Shown here one piece after another: positions 35,629 to 46,908 of a stretch of DNA of 64,000 bases. The DNA is taken from positions 248,001 through 312,000 of the forward strand of contig JACTVC010000038.1 of the NCBI GenBank assembly GCA_018417955.1, read 5' to 3'. How positions within the stretch are numbered: position 1 is the first letter of the stretch; each line of letters begins with the position of its first letter. The notes beneath the pieces were generated by a model that did not search any database, was not told where the DNA came from, and saw nothing but the letters and a program-made list of their open reading frames with translations. A program made the translations under genes and the position numbers. Source of the stretch: Laccaria trichodermophora (Eukaryota; Basidiomycota; Agaricomycetes; Agaricales; Hydnangiaceae).

Positions 35629-37103
35629 TCAGGCGAGAAATAGCCAGATACCGCCCGTAACTCCTAATAATGAAGCTAGCGTCGAAAGGCTGAGGCCCAG
35701 TGCTGACGCTGAGTTGCCAGTCACAATAGTATTCGTTCCCGTCTTGCTAAACACGTTTACGGATGCAATTTCAAAGTAGGCAGTCGCATAGTTTGACCCG
35801 TTTCCAACCACGTAGTCATTGTAGCACGTCCCTGGACAAGTTTCCGCAAATACATTTGCAGCACCTGCGAAGTCTTCATAAAAATAGACAGGATATCGTT
35901 AGCACAACGCGTGAATCAGCATAAAATTAGACAAACCTCCACAAAGGGTGATGTCGAAAATTAGATGTTGCGGCGCGAAGAAGGTATCTATTGTACAACC
36001 CGCAGCAGGCCAGTTGCCGAGGGTGGAGGTATCAATTGTACTTGAATTAGATGACAGGACGCTCGGAACGTTTGCACGGGAGAAGAACCAAATACTATAA
36101 AGAATCGCCATCCGATGAGTTCCTAAACGTGGGGTCCAAGGAAAGCAATCGATCAACGTACGAGATCCCAGTTTCCGCGAATTCCGTAACGAACATGCCT
36201 CCTCCTGCCTGTGCGAAAGCCGCTCCATACGATGCCGTGCTGGGATTGGTGGTGATGCAGCCTTCGTTCGAGTTGGTGAGGTACGAGCAGTCGGTGGAGT
36301 TGATGAGGGTAGACGATTGAACCTGGGAGACTTGTTTACATCCAACGAGGGTATGCAGCCCCATCTGGTTTTTAGTGACCAGGTTCACGCCTTCGAAGGT
36401 ATCGATTTCACTTGACTTTCAGAAGATAACACATCGCTTAGCAACGGAATGGGAAGGGTGGTGATGTTGTACTTACCCGCCTGTTGGCCAAGATGGAGCT
36501 TGTGACCACCTAGAGTCAAAGTTGAATGTTGAGTGTTCGATTCAAGTACATTTCAAGCCTACCACGCCGGCCACACGGAGCACTGCGAAGAAGAATATTA
36601 ATTTGAGCTCGGATCGAGTTATGGATTGGACGCACACCATAGGGAACATGGAGTATGTCTACCGTCCAGACACTGCCAACGCTAAATTTGTCATTGGTCG
36701 ATATTCGAACGGTATTTCGTTTTTAATTATAAGGAACAGTGGAAGTATTGTCGACTTTGATAATAGCGTGCTTTGTTGAAGGATCTACATAGGCGAGTTG
36801 CGAGGATGCCGCCACGGATGAGGAAACGAATCTGGTGGACTGTCACGGTTGAGTTGGATATAAGCCCGCTGCTCACATGGCGTTTCCATTCGTTAGGTTA
36901 TCATCTGATAGTCGGTAAAATTATCCTCTGAAGGTCCAAGAAACAAAACGCCTTGACGTACAGTTGTTGTAGAATTGCCAGTCGTCGAAAAAGTTCGAGC
37001 CCGCGAACGTCTTGACCATGGTATAACCCGTCGCCGCGACCGACGGTATGGTAGAAGTAAAACAGACGGCGAGAGAGAGTTGGGTAACCTGTGGGTGTAG
37101 CAT
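35629..37103 (-). pseudogene. GH16 glucanase with GPI-type tail, interrupted by a stop
   Basis: Glycoside hydrolase family 16 protein acting on beta-1,3(4)-glucans of the wall. Exons are 37103-36962, 36904-36877, 36831-36636, 36582-36563, 36509-36477, 36410-36162, 36094-35937 and 35873-35629, in phase for 356 codons. A signal peptide (LSLAVCFTSTIPSVAATGY) precedes FFDDWQFYNNYDNLTNG. The catalytic motif is EIDTFE at 141-146, followed by Cys-rich segments. A Ser-rich linker and a hydrophobic C-terminus (SLLGVTGGIWLFLA) indicate GPI anchoring. Codon 93 (36725-36723) is TAA, inside the conserved segment VPYN-x-KRNTVRIST where Glu, Asp or Val is expected. No canonical intron removes it. All else is intact, so this is a recent nonsense allele, a sequencing error or a recoded site. 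Confidence 0.8.
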
Positions 37104-37959
37104 GGAGATCATTGCACAATCCAATTTCTTTTGTCCAGATATATATATCAACACACTGCACTGATGGCGTTGTTGGGGGGAAGGTGATTGGAGAGAAGGG
37201 AATCGACATTTATACGAATCAGATAAAGCGGTTTCTTTGTTTTGAGGAGCCTTGGGGGCGTTGTTAGCTGCTGCGCTTCGGCAACGAGGGGGAGAAACGA
37301 TTTACATAGATGGCTAAAAATAGCCGCCTAATTATAAGGCTCAGTCCGCGTCATCGAAGGTCATCGATAAAGGGGTCGCGAAGGAGGACAAAGAAGGCGA
37401 AAAAAGTTGAAGGACCCATGGAAGTATTTGGGACCCCAAAACTTGCTAGCATTGTAGCTGCAGGAACTACGAGAAAGCTCGCTGCTTCTCTCAAGCTCCT
37501 CACGCAGCTTCACACGGGGTGAGAGCGACCGTCGCTAAAGTTCAACCTCCAGAACGACAATAGGATGCGGAAGTAAAGCTTTTTTCGGGTCGCAGGTGGT
37601 AGTTTCGTTGCTGCTGGTTGAAGGTTCGCTGACAGTGAGAGTCCTCCTCGACTGGGTGAACGATCACGTGGTGAGAACGCGTGGAAAGTTCAAATTCTCT
37701 TTATGGCTGTGACATGAACGCTCTTGTTCAGCTGCTGCTTCCTCTAGACGTTTTAACCAACTAAAAGTGTTCCTTTTGTTGGAAGGTGCGTGGTAACATG
37801 ACTTATAGCCCAGTATTCAGCTTATCTTGAATGGAGTAGGCTCATTTTCGTAGGTCGTTCCAGAGGGTTCAGTGACAATTGTGTCTGATTCACTGTCAAG
37901 CCGGCGAAACCACCCATAAATCATAGAGACATTGCCAACATAACCCTCACTAATTCATC
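37104..37959. promoter_or_regulatory. divergent region between GH16 and Aurora kinase
   Basis: The two genes point away from each other. An alternating ATATATATAT run at 37139-37148 lies about 40 bases upstream of the GH16 ATG and may act as its TATA element. Short frames inside the region lack recognisable domains. Confidence 0.45.
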
Positions 37960-39338
37960 ATGGCCTCTATCGGCTCCGTAACCAAGCAAATAGCTGCCCT
38001 TGAGATATCGAACAAGAAACCTGGCCTAACCAGCGCTACCTCTTCCAATCGACTTGGGCACACCAAGCAGTCCAGCCAAACCAGCGTCACCAAGCTTCTC
38101 ACGAAATATGGTGCGCCCAACCCCTTCACAAATGCCATCAACAAGCCAACCCAGCCCTCCTCCCTGCGAAACCCTACTCCAAGCAGTCAACCTCAAGCGC
38201 CAACCACCTCTCACTCAACCATTGATATCGGAGCATACGACGGTGGTTTGGAACTTGAAAATGAGAAGCGTGGGGAACGTGTGTTCGGTGAAGCAGCAGA
38301 AGAACTAGCTCTGAATTCTAGCACTTCTCGGCATGCAACCCGTCTTTTAATACCTTGAAGAGTATGCTGACCTCACTCCAGAAAATCCCCAACGCGCGAA
38401 TGGACTCTACATGACTTCGATATGGGCCGTCCACTTGGCAAAGGCAAGTTTGGGCGTGTCTACATGGTACGAACGAAGAACCCCAACTATATACTTGCCC
38501 TCAAAACACTCTACAAATCCGAAATCGTCCAATCCAAAGTCGAGAAGCAGATCCGGCGCGAGATTGAAATCCAACAAAACCTGCGACACCCCAACGTTCT
38601 CCGTCTGTATGGCTACTTCCACGACGAGAAACGCATCTTTCTCATGCTCGAATTCGCTGGGAAGGGTGAGCTGTACAAACAGCTCTCGAAACATGGATGT
38701 TTTACGGAGAAGCGTTCTTCTCGGTATATCTACCAGATGTCTGACGCCTTGATTTATCTGCATGGAAAGCACGTCATACACAGGGATATCAAGCCGGAAA
38801 ATTTGCTCTTGGGGATCAATGGGGAGTTAAAGATTGGTGATTTTGGATGGAGCGTGCACGCGCCTGGTAACCGAAGAATGACACTCTGTGGAACGTTGGA
38901 TTATCTTCCTCCTGAGATGGTGGAGGGGAAAGAGCACAACGAGAAAGTTGACTATTGGGCTTTGGGCGTGCTCACGTATGAATTCCTGATCGGCAACCCC
39001 CCGTTTGAGGATCGGAGTAGTGTCAATAGTATGTTCCCTTTGATTTTTGTTGGCCTGAGCCAATACTGACGCCACTTATGTTATAGACACATACCGCCGA
39101 ATAGCCAGAGTCGACCTGAAATTTCCTTCCAACATCTCAGCAGAAGCGAGAGATCTTATTTCGCGGGTTAGTGTTATCCATCTTGCCATCACAATTTAGC
39201 TCACGAACATGCACCTAGCTTTTGCAATACGACCCACAGAGCCGCTTAGCGCTTACTGAAGTCCTTCGCCACCCATGGATCGTCAAGCACCGACCTAGAG
39301 GTACCGGTACAGGCGTCACACGCGATAGCGCGGTCTAG
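37960..39338 (+). CDS. IPL1: Aurora-type serine/threonine kinase
   Basis: Mitotic kinase of the chromosomal passenger complex. Exons 37960-38330, 38382-39028, 39087-39166 and 39219-39338 give 405 residues. A Ser/Thr/Asn-rich N-terminus of about 125 residues precedes the kinase domain. The glycine loop [12 protein letters not shown] starts near residue 143; ALKTLYK has the ATP lysine; [13 protein letters not shown] is near 256; [11 protein letters not shown] and [19 protein letters not shown] form the Aurora-style activation segment. The end, [17 protein letters not shown], is typical. Fungi usually carry one Aurora, so IPL1/ark1 is the likely ortholog. Intron 1 (38331-38381) starts with GC and has a perfect CTGAC branch site; no GT donor keeps the frame there. 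Confidence 0.94.
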
Positions 39339-39634
39339 TTAGAGTCTCGGTTCACTCTAAATAATTTCTTTGCTTTTCCTAGCTCTCATTTGTGCCATAT
39401 CAATCGCATGGACCTCTTGTATTTATGCCCGTAGGATTAGGAGTTACGGCTAAGAGACTATACCAGATACTTTCGTTGCACGCCTACTTGTGCTGTAAAC
39501 GCTTTTGGTGATAAGGAGCTTCCACGTGGGTTCCACATTGTTGTCATCTGTTGTCATCGTCCCTAGCCTCCACCTTCTTGTTAGCGACCTTGAGGACGAC
39601 GACCAGCCCACCGCTAAATTCCCCTCAGTTGAAT

Positions 39635-40743
39635 ATGAGTTTCGCGGATTTAGAAGCGGGTCATGGCCAACCGTCACGAACCGCATCCTCATCTATACCA
39701 CAGTCTCGAGAGGATGCCGCATTTCGGGAACTACAGTCATCTTTATCTCTGCAAGTCTTCAAGATGAATGCAAATATTCAGTCTATTGTCAAGTTCGTTG
39801 ATCAGCTGGGGACGGGGAAGGATTCGGCAGAGTTGAGAAAGAAGCTGTACGTGGGCTTCCTGACTGCGGCGCAACGGTCTGACGAACCCTTCCTGAACTT
39901 GTAGACATGACCTAACGGAGACCACGCGTGCAATGGCGAAGCGAAGTTCTGATGACTTGAAGAAGCTATCGGTGCTACAAGCTACTTTGGTGCGCGATGG
40001 AATGAAGTAGGGAGGGGTGGTTAACGTTAATACATTGTCTGCAAATAGCCCCATCAGAAGACTGCGCTCCAGAAGACGTCGCATGATCTCCAATACTCTC
40101 TCGTGGCTTTCCAACGCGCTCAGCAAGTCAGTGCAGAGAGACAACGAACCGTGGTGCAGGGTGTCAAGCTGGCTGTTGATGATGACCAACACACACCGTT
40201 CGTCGTAGTTTTTTCACTGTTCTTCTTTCTCGAAGACTGATTCTATGATTTATATACTTCAGACGGCCTGCAGAGCTTGAATCAACACCGCAAGAACAGC
40301 GGCAGGCGCAGATACTTCAGGCGCAACTATCACCACATGAGCTAGCCTACCAAGAATCTCTCATTCAAGAACGCGAAGCTGAAATACGGGAGATAGAAAC
40401 GGGAATACACGAACTCGCTGAAATCTTCCATGACCTTGGGACGCTGGTGAATCAGCAGGGAGGCATGCTAGGTGCGTTAACCGTGTGGTTTCCCCTCAGT
40501 TGAGATGACTCACTATGGCGCAGATAATATCGAGTTGAACATATCTTCTGTTGCTCAGGATACCGGCGCCGCTTCAGAAGAACTTCGATCTGCTGCGGTG
40601 TATCAGCGCAAAGCGGGTCGACGCGCGCTGTGTCTCATGATTGTTCTTGTCATCGTTGTGGCAGTTGTCTTACTTGCCGTGGGTTCTCACTTTCGTTACT
40701 TCATGGTGTATTCTTACCGTGCGATCTGCAGATTCTTTCTTAG
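39635..40743 (+). CDS. PEP12: syntaxin, Pep12-like endosomal Qa-SNARE
   Basis: Tail-anchored t-SNARE of the syntaxin 7/Pep12 type, acting in fusion at late endosomes and vacuole. Exons 39635-39846, 39905-39989, 40049-40197, 40263-40471, 40524-40678 and 40732-40743 give 273 residues. The N-terminal Habc region shows FRELQSSLSLQVFKMNANI and ELRKKLHDLTETTRAMAK. The SNARE motif spans IREIETGIHELAEIFHDLG, TLVNQQGGMLDNIELNI (with the zero-layer Gln) and SEELRSAAVYQRKAGRR. A single membrane segment (ALCLMIVLVIVVAVVLLA) ends the protein. The last exon encodes only Ile-Leu-Ser-stop. Reading through that intron would add about 40 polar residues after the anchor, which is unlikely. Exact orthology to Pep12 rather than Vam3 is not proven. 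Confidence 0.88.
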
Positions 40744-41644
40744 CCTTGGATACCCTGTAAACTATGACATCACTTTAATGCACATGACCCTCACTTCCAA
40801 ATCTTCCTCCCTCCGACATCCGGTGGCACAGTCTGTGCTGATAGCATCTTTCTTATTATCTTGATTCTCGGACGTAGTTCAGCATAGTTGGGAGTGTTGG
40901 GTGCGTAACATCATGTATTTATCAAGAGAACTGATGCGATGTATGTTTCATTCTAGGTGGCTTGATAGCGAATCCTCTATGTATTCCATATGTTATTATC
41001 ATGGACTCGATGAACTTTGTAGCCTTGGATTTTGATGTCGCCCGATATTTGAGTCGCCCTCCATTGTCTGCTTTGACACTGGTAGTTTGCGGTACATGCG
41101 AGCTAAGCAACTTTATATCGATGTGGTTCTAACTGCTACGGCTCGCGGGCCGGGGCTGGCTTTCTCTTAACAGTGTGTAAACGGTTTCCTCGACGACGTG
41201 GTTCTTTTGTTGAACCTCCAGATTGGATGTTGATATGTTAACAATCGTGAGTAACGCGTTCTTCTTGACCAATCACCGACATCATGCATCAGCGCTAGCC
41301 ACCTGAATAAGCATTGCTCAAGTCCCACAGTCAATTCCACCGAAAGACGCCCGCAGCTCTGACACCTTGCATGAAGGCGAGGCTCCAGCGGAGAGGTCAG
41401 AGATCTCCGATGGCTGCGAGAGCTTACTTCCTCCGTTCACTTACTTAGGCTCAGGCTGGCAAGCTTCATCCTTTTCATTCTATAAAAAACTCTAGGAAGG
41501 GATCTCGTCTTATATAGCCCCCACACACAGCGTCTGGGCGTGCAGCCTCCTTGTAGTCCTTTCTCATTCACGACCAGACGGTGATCTATGTCCCAACGAT
41601 TTTAGGAGTTCCCAACACCATTCGCCGCCCCACAATTGATTTCT
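40744..41644. other. intergenic region
   Basis: No coding frame was recognised. The last 150 bases before the next ATG are pyrimidine-rich with TATATAG near 41512, possibly a core promoter. Confidence 0.4.
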
Positions 41645-43696
41645 ATGGCTTCTCAAATCCCTCCGGATGTGATTAATGATGTATCGGAACAGTACGTCTC
41701 TTTTTTTTTTTGGTTCATTGGGTTTTTGTTCTCAATTGTTGCCTTAGGATACGGACGAATGTACGTCTTGTCTTTTCTATGATAAGAACATCGCAAGTTC
41801 ATAAGAAGACTTGGATAGTATATGGGCTTCGCAAGCTTTACTATCCTCATCTGGGATCACGTCGATACGTTTACTGCCGAGGTGCGTGATGTTCGCTATG
41901 CTTTTGAAAGCTTCTGTTTACGAAGGGGCGTAGGTTGAGTACATATGGCAAGGACGGAAAGGACCCAGTGAGTAATATAACAAGTTTTTTTTAGCCATTC
42001 TCAGTTTATGACCATCCATGATCTCCAGTCGTATATCTTTTTTTAATTGTAGGTGGTTTGGAATTCCAATCAAGATGGGCATTTCTGAGGGACCCATGAT
42101 TCCAGAATCGATATTTGACGCCGTTGGGGTTTATCGTGAATCTATTTGGTGAGGCAGCACCTCACCTCACTTTTTCTATCCGCACTTACCGGACCTGTGT
42201 CCAGCGTATCTGTCACCCGTCTGGAAAACAGATGTAAGCAAATCGTGATGGTCTCTCCACGTTCCATTAATAACTCAGGTTCGCTCACCGTTCTAGACGT
42301 TCGTTCCCTCTTCTTCGCTCCTTGTGCCCCCGGCCTGAAGAAGTTCTTCCTTTTTGCACAGATGTAACCACTTCATTCGGTTTGAAGGATCTATGACTGT
42401 GATTGGCATCAACATCGTTGGTGCGTGGCCCATCGTCCGTTCGTTCAGGAGAGCGTATGTAACTTGACATTAATTGCTAGCTATGATGATGCTTCTCCGC
42501 GTGAAGGCGCTCTATCACCGCCACTATTGGGTCATCGGGACCGTGGTTTTTTTGTGGTTGTTCCAGTTATGTATGAACGCGTGGTTGCTGACTAGGGGAG
42601 AAGGTACGTTTTGGAGTATTTTGGTGGGGTAGGGAGTTGAACTCGGTACTTTGAGCAGCGGTGGTTCATAATAAGGCGTCCGGTGTTGTCGGTTCGTCCC
42701 CCAGTCCTTTTTACATTGCATGCTGATAGAGGCTAATCCATGTCGTGTGCCGGTTGCAGCGTGCACGATGATATTCGATCCGGCCATGTACGTTTCTATC
42801 CCCATTTTTACTTTACCTCGAATCAATATTTCCAACCACAGAAGTAAACTGGCATCGTCATCTGCGTGGCTACCGCTTTTGTACGATACCGTTGTTCTCA
42901 TACTCACCCTCAACCGTACCCTCCCGTCGCTCAAGAACAAGAATTCGTCCTATGTGATGAAGAGGCTGTTGGAGGATGGTTTAATTTATTATACGTGCGT
43001 TCTAGTTTTTTGTTTCTGTTTAGTATGGGTGATGATAAGATTTGTAGTGCCATCTTTGCTGTTACACTTGTGTTGACGATCATGATCGTCGCTGCTCCCC
43101 CCGGGATCAAAAACATCACTGCTCAGTACGCTTTATTATTTGCTTTTCTATCATCTCTACTAAATGCACCCATAGACTTGAACTCCTGTAAGCTCCTTTA
43201 TCTCACTGCCTTCCAACCAAAGCTCACGATCTCGTTAATCAGAATAACAGTAACCATGATGTCTCGAATAACTTTGAACCTCAAGAAATCGGTACACAAG
43301 GTACACGACACCGGCATCCGCCCGGAGCTTCCCAGTTTATTCACGCAACAATCGCGATTGCATGCAAACTCGAATATCAAAATCGTCACGCCAGGGTTTG
43401 ATAACCAACGCCGAGTAGGGCCTACATTCGTCACGGGTAGTGTGGATACGACGTTTCTGGGGGGCGGTGACGGGGACGAGGATGTGGCGTTCCCGATGGT
43501 CAGGGTGCCGAATTACCACCGTCGGAACACGCACTTGAGCACGATCACGCAGGAGAGCTCGAATTATGAGTTCGGGGTTGCGAAGTCGAGTCCGGGAGTG
43601 GTTGGGAAGACGGCTTTTGAGGAGGGCGCGGAGACTGAGGAGGATTTGCGGGGGAGTGTGGTTGAGAGCACTAGCCCATCGCAGGAGGAAGTTTAG
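41645..43696 (+). CDS. DUF6533-type multi-pass membrane protein
   Basis: Putative seven-helix membrane protein of the basidiomycete DUF6533 family; function unknown. Sixteen exons join in phase to 399 residues: 41645-41691, 41748-41760, 41819-41881, 41934-41967, 42029-42048, 42106-42148, 42205-42233, 42279-42289, 42362-42420, 42481-42603, 42659-42691, 42760-42787, 42842-42994, 43048-43125, 43176-43187, 43243-43696. Family signatures: FTILIWDHVDTFTAEVEYIW, LINRYLTPLGFIVNLFAYLS, CNHFIRFEGSMTVIGINIV, MLLRVKALY and LPLLYDTVVLILTLNRTL. Exons 2, 5, 8 and 15 are 13, 20, 11 and 12 bases; the 11-base exon 8 is the least certain. The C-terminal 140 residues are cytosolic, Ser/Thr-rich and acidic (AEEGAETEED-like). 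The fold resembles GPCR-like proteins, which is inference. Confidence 0.88.
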
Positions 43697-44210
43697 AGAT
43701 TACTATACTGCAGGACATTGTCCAATATGCTGCATACTGATGAACTACTATGTTTTTCTCTTGGATACATATATAGGCTATTGTCTACCCTGTCATCATC
43801 GTCGTGTTGATGTGTGTATTATCAGGTTTGTTGTCTGAGGTCAATGCATTCCCTGAATGAGGACAATATGGCGGGGTAATGATCTCCCCGTATTGAGTTG
43901 GACAATGGGGTGGGTCACGTAAACAGCAGATAAGGGCTGATGGTGGTGTACGTACAGGGTTGTATTGTGTATATAGAGAGAAAAAGATTGGAATGGAGAG
44001 AGCACTGCCTAGTGACGAAGAACAAGAGAGGCAATGTTCTGCAATGTTCCTGTAATACGGCTCACGTGGTGACTGTAGATGACACCGATCGAATCCAAAA
44101 TAGGCAATGACGGAAGTCGGCATCATTCCGTGAAGTTCCTTATAAAACCACACAACCAAATATCTTTTCTCCTCCTCCTCCATCTTGCCACCTATCTACT
44201 CACCGAATCA
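43697..44210. other. intergenic region with promoter
   Basis: This is the 3' flank of the membrane-protein gene followed by a short promoter with TATAAAA at 44141-44147. No other feature was seen. Confidence 0.45.
44141..44147 (+). promoter_or_regulatory. TATA box
   Basis: TATAAAA in the context CCTTATAAAACCAC lies 64 bases before the ATG at 44211, with a CT-rich stretch between them, a typical core promoter layout. Confidence 0.6.
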
Positions 44211-44894
44211 ATGGCCGCTCCAGCTCATTATATCCGCACAATCCACACTTCATTCACCGCTGCCCACCCATCCGGCGCATGGGCCAACGCTGCCTCAAAT
44301 ACTGCTCGTTCTAATGTCCTTCTCACCGTCAATAATAATACGCATCATCCTTATTACCAACACCAGCAAGCACAGGCTCAACTACAGGTGCAGCACAAGT
44401 ATCCCCCAGGGTTAGGTCTTCCCAGCGGTTCTGGAGGCAGACGACGAGCGCGTAATCCACCTTTGCCCTCGTCTTCTGCCTCTCAGCCTCGTCCGCCGTA
44501 CAAGTTTGATCCGTTTGCTGATGAACCGCTGTATACTTCACCCCCACCATCATCGTCGCCGTTCTCAGCTGCTCACTCGGTTCTGTACAACACCCCTCCG
44601 CAAACCCAACCTTCTTCCTCCCATCCTCTGTTGTACAGCACCCCGTCCCGGCCGTACACTATTCAAATCCCACCCGCGGGGCCAACAGAGGTCATTCGAG
44701 CTACTTCTTCCACTTCTCGGTTCTACGAGCTTAGCGCTGCGGACAAGGAGGCTAAAGCCAAGCTAGTGGCAGGGATTTTATTGAACAGGGTGCATGCGGT
44801 AGGCAAGCCGATGAGGAGGCGGCCGTCGTTGGGCGAGCAGCCCCGTGCGTATGTCAAAAGTGGACTTTCGAGGGTCGTTAGCGTCGAGGCATAG
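44211..44894 (+). CDS. hypothetical low-complexity protein, single exon
   Basis: An intronless frame of 227 residues from ATG 44211, supported by a well-placed TATAAAA and CT-rich leader. An ATG 132 bases upstream in the same frame would place the start before the TATA box, so the later ATG is chosen. Composition is Ser/Pro/Gln/His-rich with Arg-rich clusters (GGRRRARNPP, GKPMRRRPSLGEQP). Near the C-terminus is a possible short helix (SAADKEAKAKLVAGILLNRV). No domain, signal peptide or membrane segment is visible. PPYKFDPFADEPLY and repeated LYNTPP/LYSTPS phrases suggest a disordered regulatory protein, but the function is unknown. Confidence 0.65.
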   Translation: MAAPAHYIRTIHTSFTAAHPSGAWANAASNTARSNVLLTVNNNTHHPYYQHQQAQAQLQVQHKYPPGLGLPSGSGGRRRARNPPLPSSSASQPRPPYKFDPFADEPLYTSPPPSSSPFSAAHSVLYNTPPQTQPSSSHPLLYSTPSRPYTIQIPPAGPTEVIRATSSTSRFYELSAADKEAKAKLVAGILLNRVHAVGKPMRRRPSLGEQPRAYVKSGLSRVVSVEA

Positions 44895-46908
44895 GTGGCT
44901 TGTTGATCACGACATTGAACAACGACTGCGATTAGCAGGCGACGACCGACAACAATTGTAACCCTTGGCGCATCATTATTACCCATCCACACACACTCCT
45001 TATTCCCCTCGCAACTCAAAGCGTTGTGAAAGCCTCTCACTGTCATTCTCTGCACGTTTTATTCCCCCTTCCACCCGAGTACCTTATTGTTTTATACATA
45101 TCCCGACACGCTCCCTCTGCATCCATCATCCCCTCATCCATCATTTCCCAACCCAATCATCAATTGTTGTATATTAGCTACTCCCGCTCTTCTCTCTCTT
45201 GTCGTCACTTGGATATTATCGCATAGACTCCGACTCTTAACGCAAGGTACACGTATTAGTATTATTTTCTTGTCAATACAACACATTTGCATTATCTGCT
45301 GTACTTCCGAGTAAGCGAGCACGGCCATGTGGCTGGTAGAACTCTCAAGAAGACTGCGTTGTTTGGGGTGCACAGCTGTTACCCCAACAAATGGAATTTT
45401 CACAGACTCTCGCGTATCTGGAGCTCGCGGGATCCACTCATCATTTCAGACACGTCAATTCCACGTCAGTCGTTACCACGAAATGAAGTGGAACAATAGC
45501 TCTGTAGACTAAGGTATGCAGCTATATTTCAGCTGTAGATGTGCTATTATTCTACGGGGATTGAAGTCAACCCGTTGACGTCTCCGAACCAACTGTAGCG
45601 TACTTGGCAGAGAGCGCTTCAAAACGGGTTGTTCAGCTGCCTCTGTCAATTCTCTAGTCCAGCTGGGTTTGTGTAGCGTTGCACAGTTGAGGTGGTTGCA
45701 AGTTGGATCTGAAAGACGGCTGATTGTGGTAAGTTCAACTTGTCCAGCAACGGTCCTGAGAACCAATGCTTCGGCCTCTCCATGGACGACGGAAGCTGCC
45801 ATAAGATGGAAACAGAAGTACTCGTCGATGCAGTTGTAGGATTGGCAGGTTTTGCTATTTCGCCCCAGATATATATTTGTCGTAACTTCCTCCGTCAGAT
45901 GAAGTGTAAACCTCTCACGAAGGCCTTACAGCACAAGTCAGGTGGTGGGTAGTAAGTTATGGAAGATGGACAGGGCGGAGACGAAATGGGCGTCTGCGTT
46001 GTTGTTGGTGTTTTGATATGGCAGAGCGCAGACGGTGGGAGGTAGTGGTAAATGTCTCCCTCATTTCAGTGTACATTGTCAATCTCCTACAGAGGAAATT
46101 CGTCAGCCATTCCAAAATCCAGATGTGAAAGGCCTCTCTGGGATGATCCATGGGATCGTCAATGTATTTTTGGCCGGCGAACAATTTCTAGTTCGGAAGG
46201 ACCCAAGGGGCATGTTTGTGGGATATTGGTGAATCGACGAGGACCAAGGAGGCCCCGACGAACGGGGCTGATATTGGAGAGCAAGATCAATTGCTGTTCA
46301 ACCGTAAGAAAGCAAATATGTGCAGCAGGATTTCGTTGGCAAAATCTTGTTATATCAGAGAGGGTAGGGTCCTGGGCAGCGGCCCAAACAAAACTTTCAA
46401 GTCATTTTCAAGTCGATTGGCAAAGGGCCCAAGTGAACTAATTGCGGGGATCCCAGACCGATGTCGATGTCAATGCGCGACGTCAGTGAAGCTAGTGATG
46501 CAGAATCTAGGCTGACTCTAGGCATGTCTGCTGTGTCATCTGTGCAGGAGGGTGTCAATGATATTGACGGAACAACGTAAATCTGTGATAAAAAAAGCTA
46601 CAAACTCATCGTGACAAGTTGCCATTGTTCAGCGCCAGCTAAATGAGTCAGTTGAACTTGGGCTGTTTTTTTTTGTGGCGTTGCGCAGTTGGTGGATGTG
46701 GAAGCTGGCCGATTGTGGCAAGTTTGGCAACGGCCCCGAGAAACGGTTGTGGAAGTTGAAGCGGCGTCACATAACCCATATCCGCACGTCTGTGGTCAGC
46801 GCAGGACGCGACTTGGTCTGTGAAAAGCGTGTATTTTCTCACCGCCTCTCTCTTTATACCCTTTCCATTCGTCCCCATACGCTTTTTCTGGCCAATTCGA
46901 CGTGAACC
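44895..46908. other. long intergenic region with an internal repeat
   Basis: No gene was recognised in about 2 kb. Two diverged copies of a segment of about 70-95 bases (45668-45763 and 46676-46745) are present. The right end holds the promoter of the SepH-type kinase; CTTTATACC near 46849 may be a TATA variant. Confidence 0.45.
45668..46745. repeat. diverged direct repeat upstream of the kinase gene
   Basis: Copies at about 45668-45763 and 46676-46745 share CGTTGC.CAGTTG, G.CTG.(C)CGATTGTGG.AAGTT and GCAACGG.CC.GAGAA in the same order and orientation, with small gaps. Spacing is about 1 kb. This may be a promoter segment duplicated by local rearrangement. Confidence 0.5.

Noticed and set aside
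40679..40864. Extension of the syntaxin past its membrane anchor
   Set aside because: A canonical intron (40679-40731) gives a normal tail-anchored end; the extension would add an unusual luminal tail.
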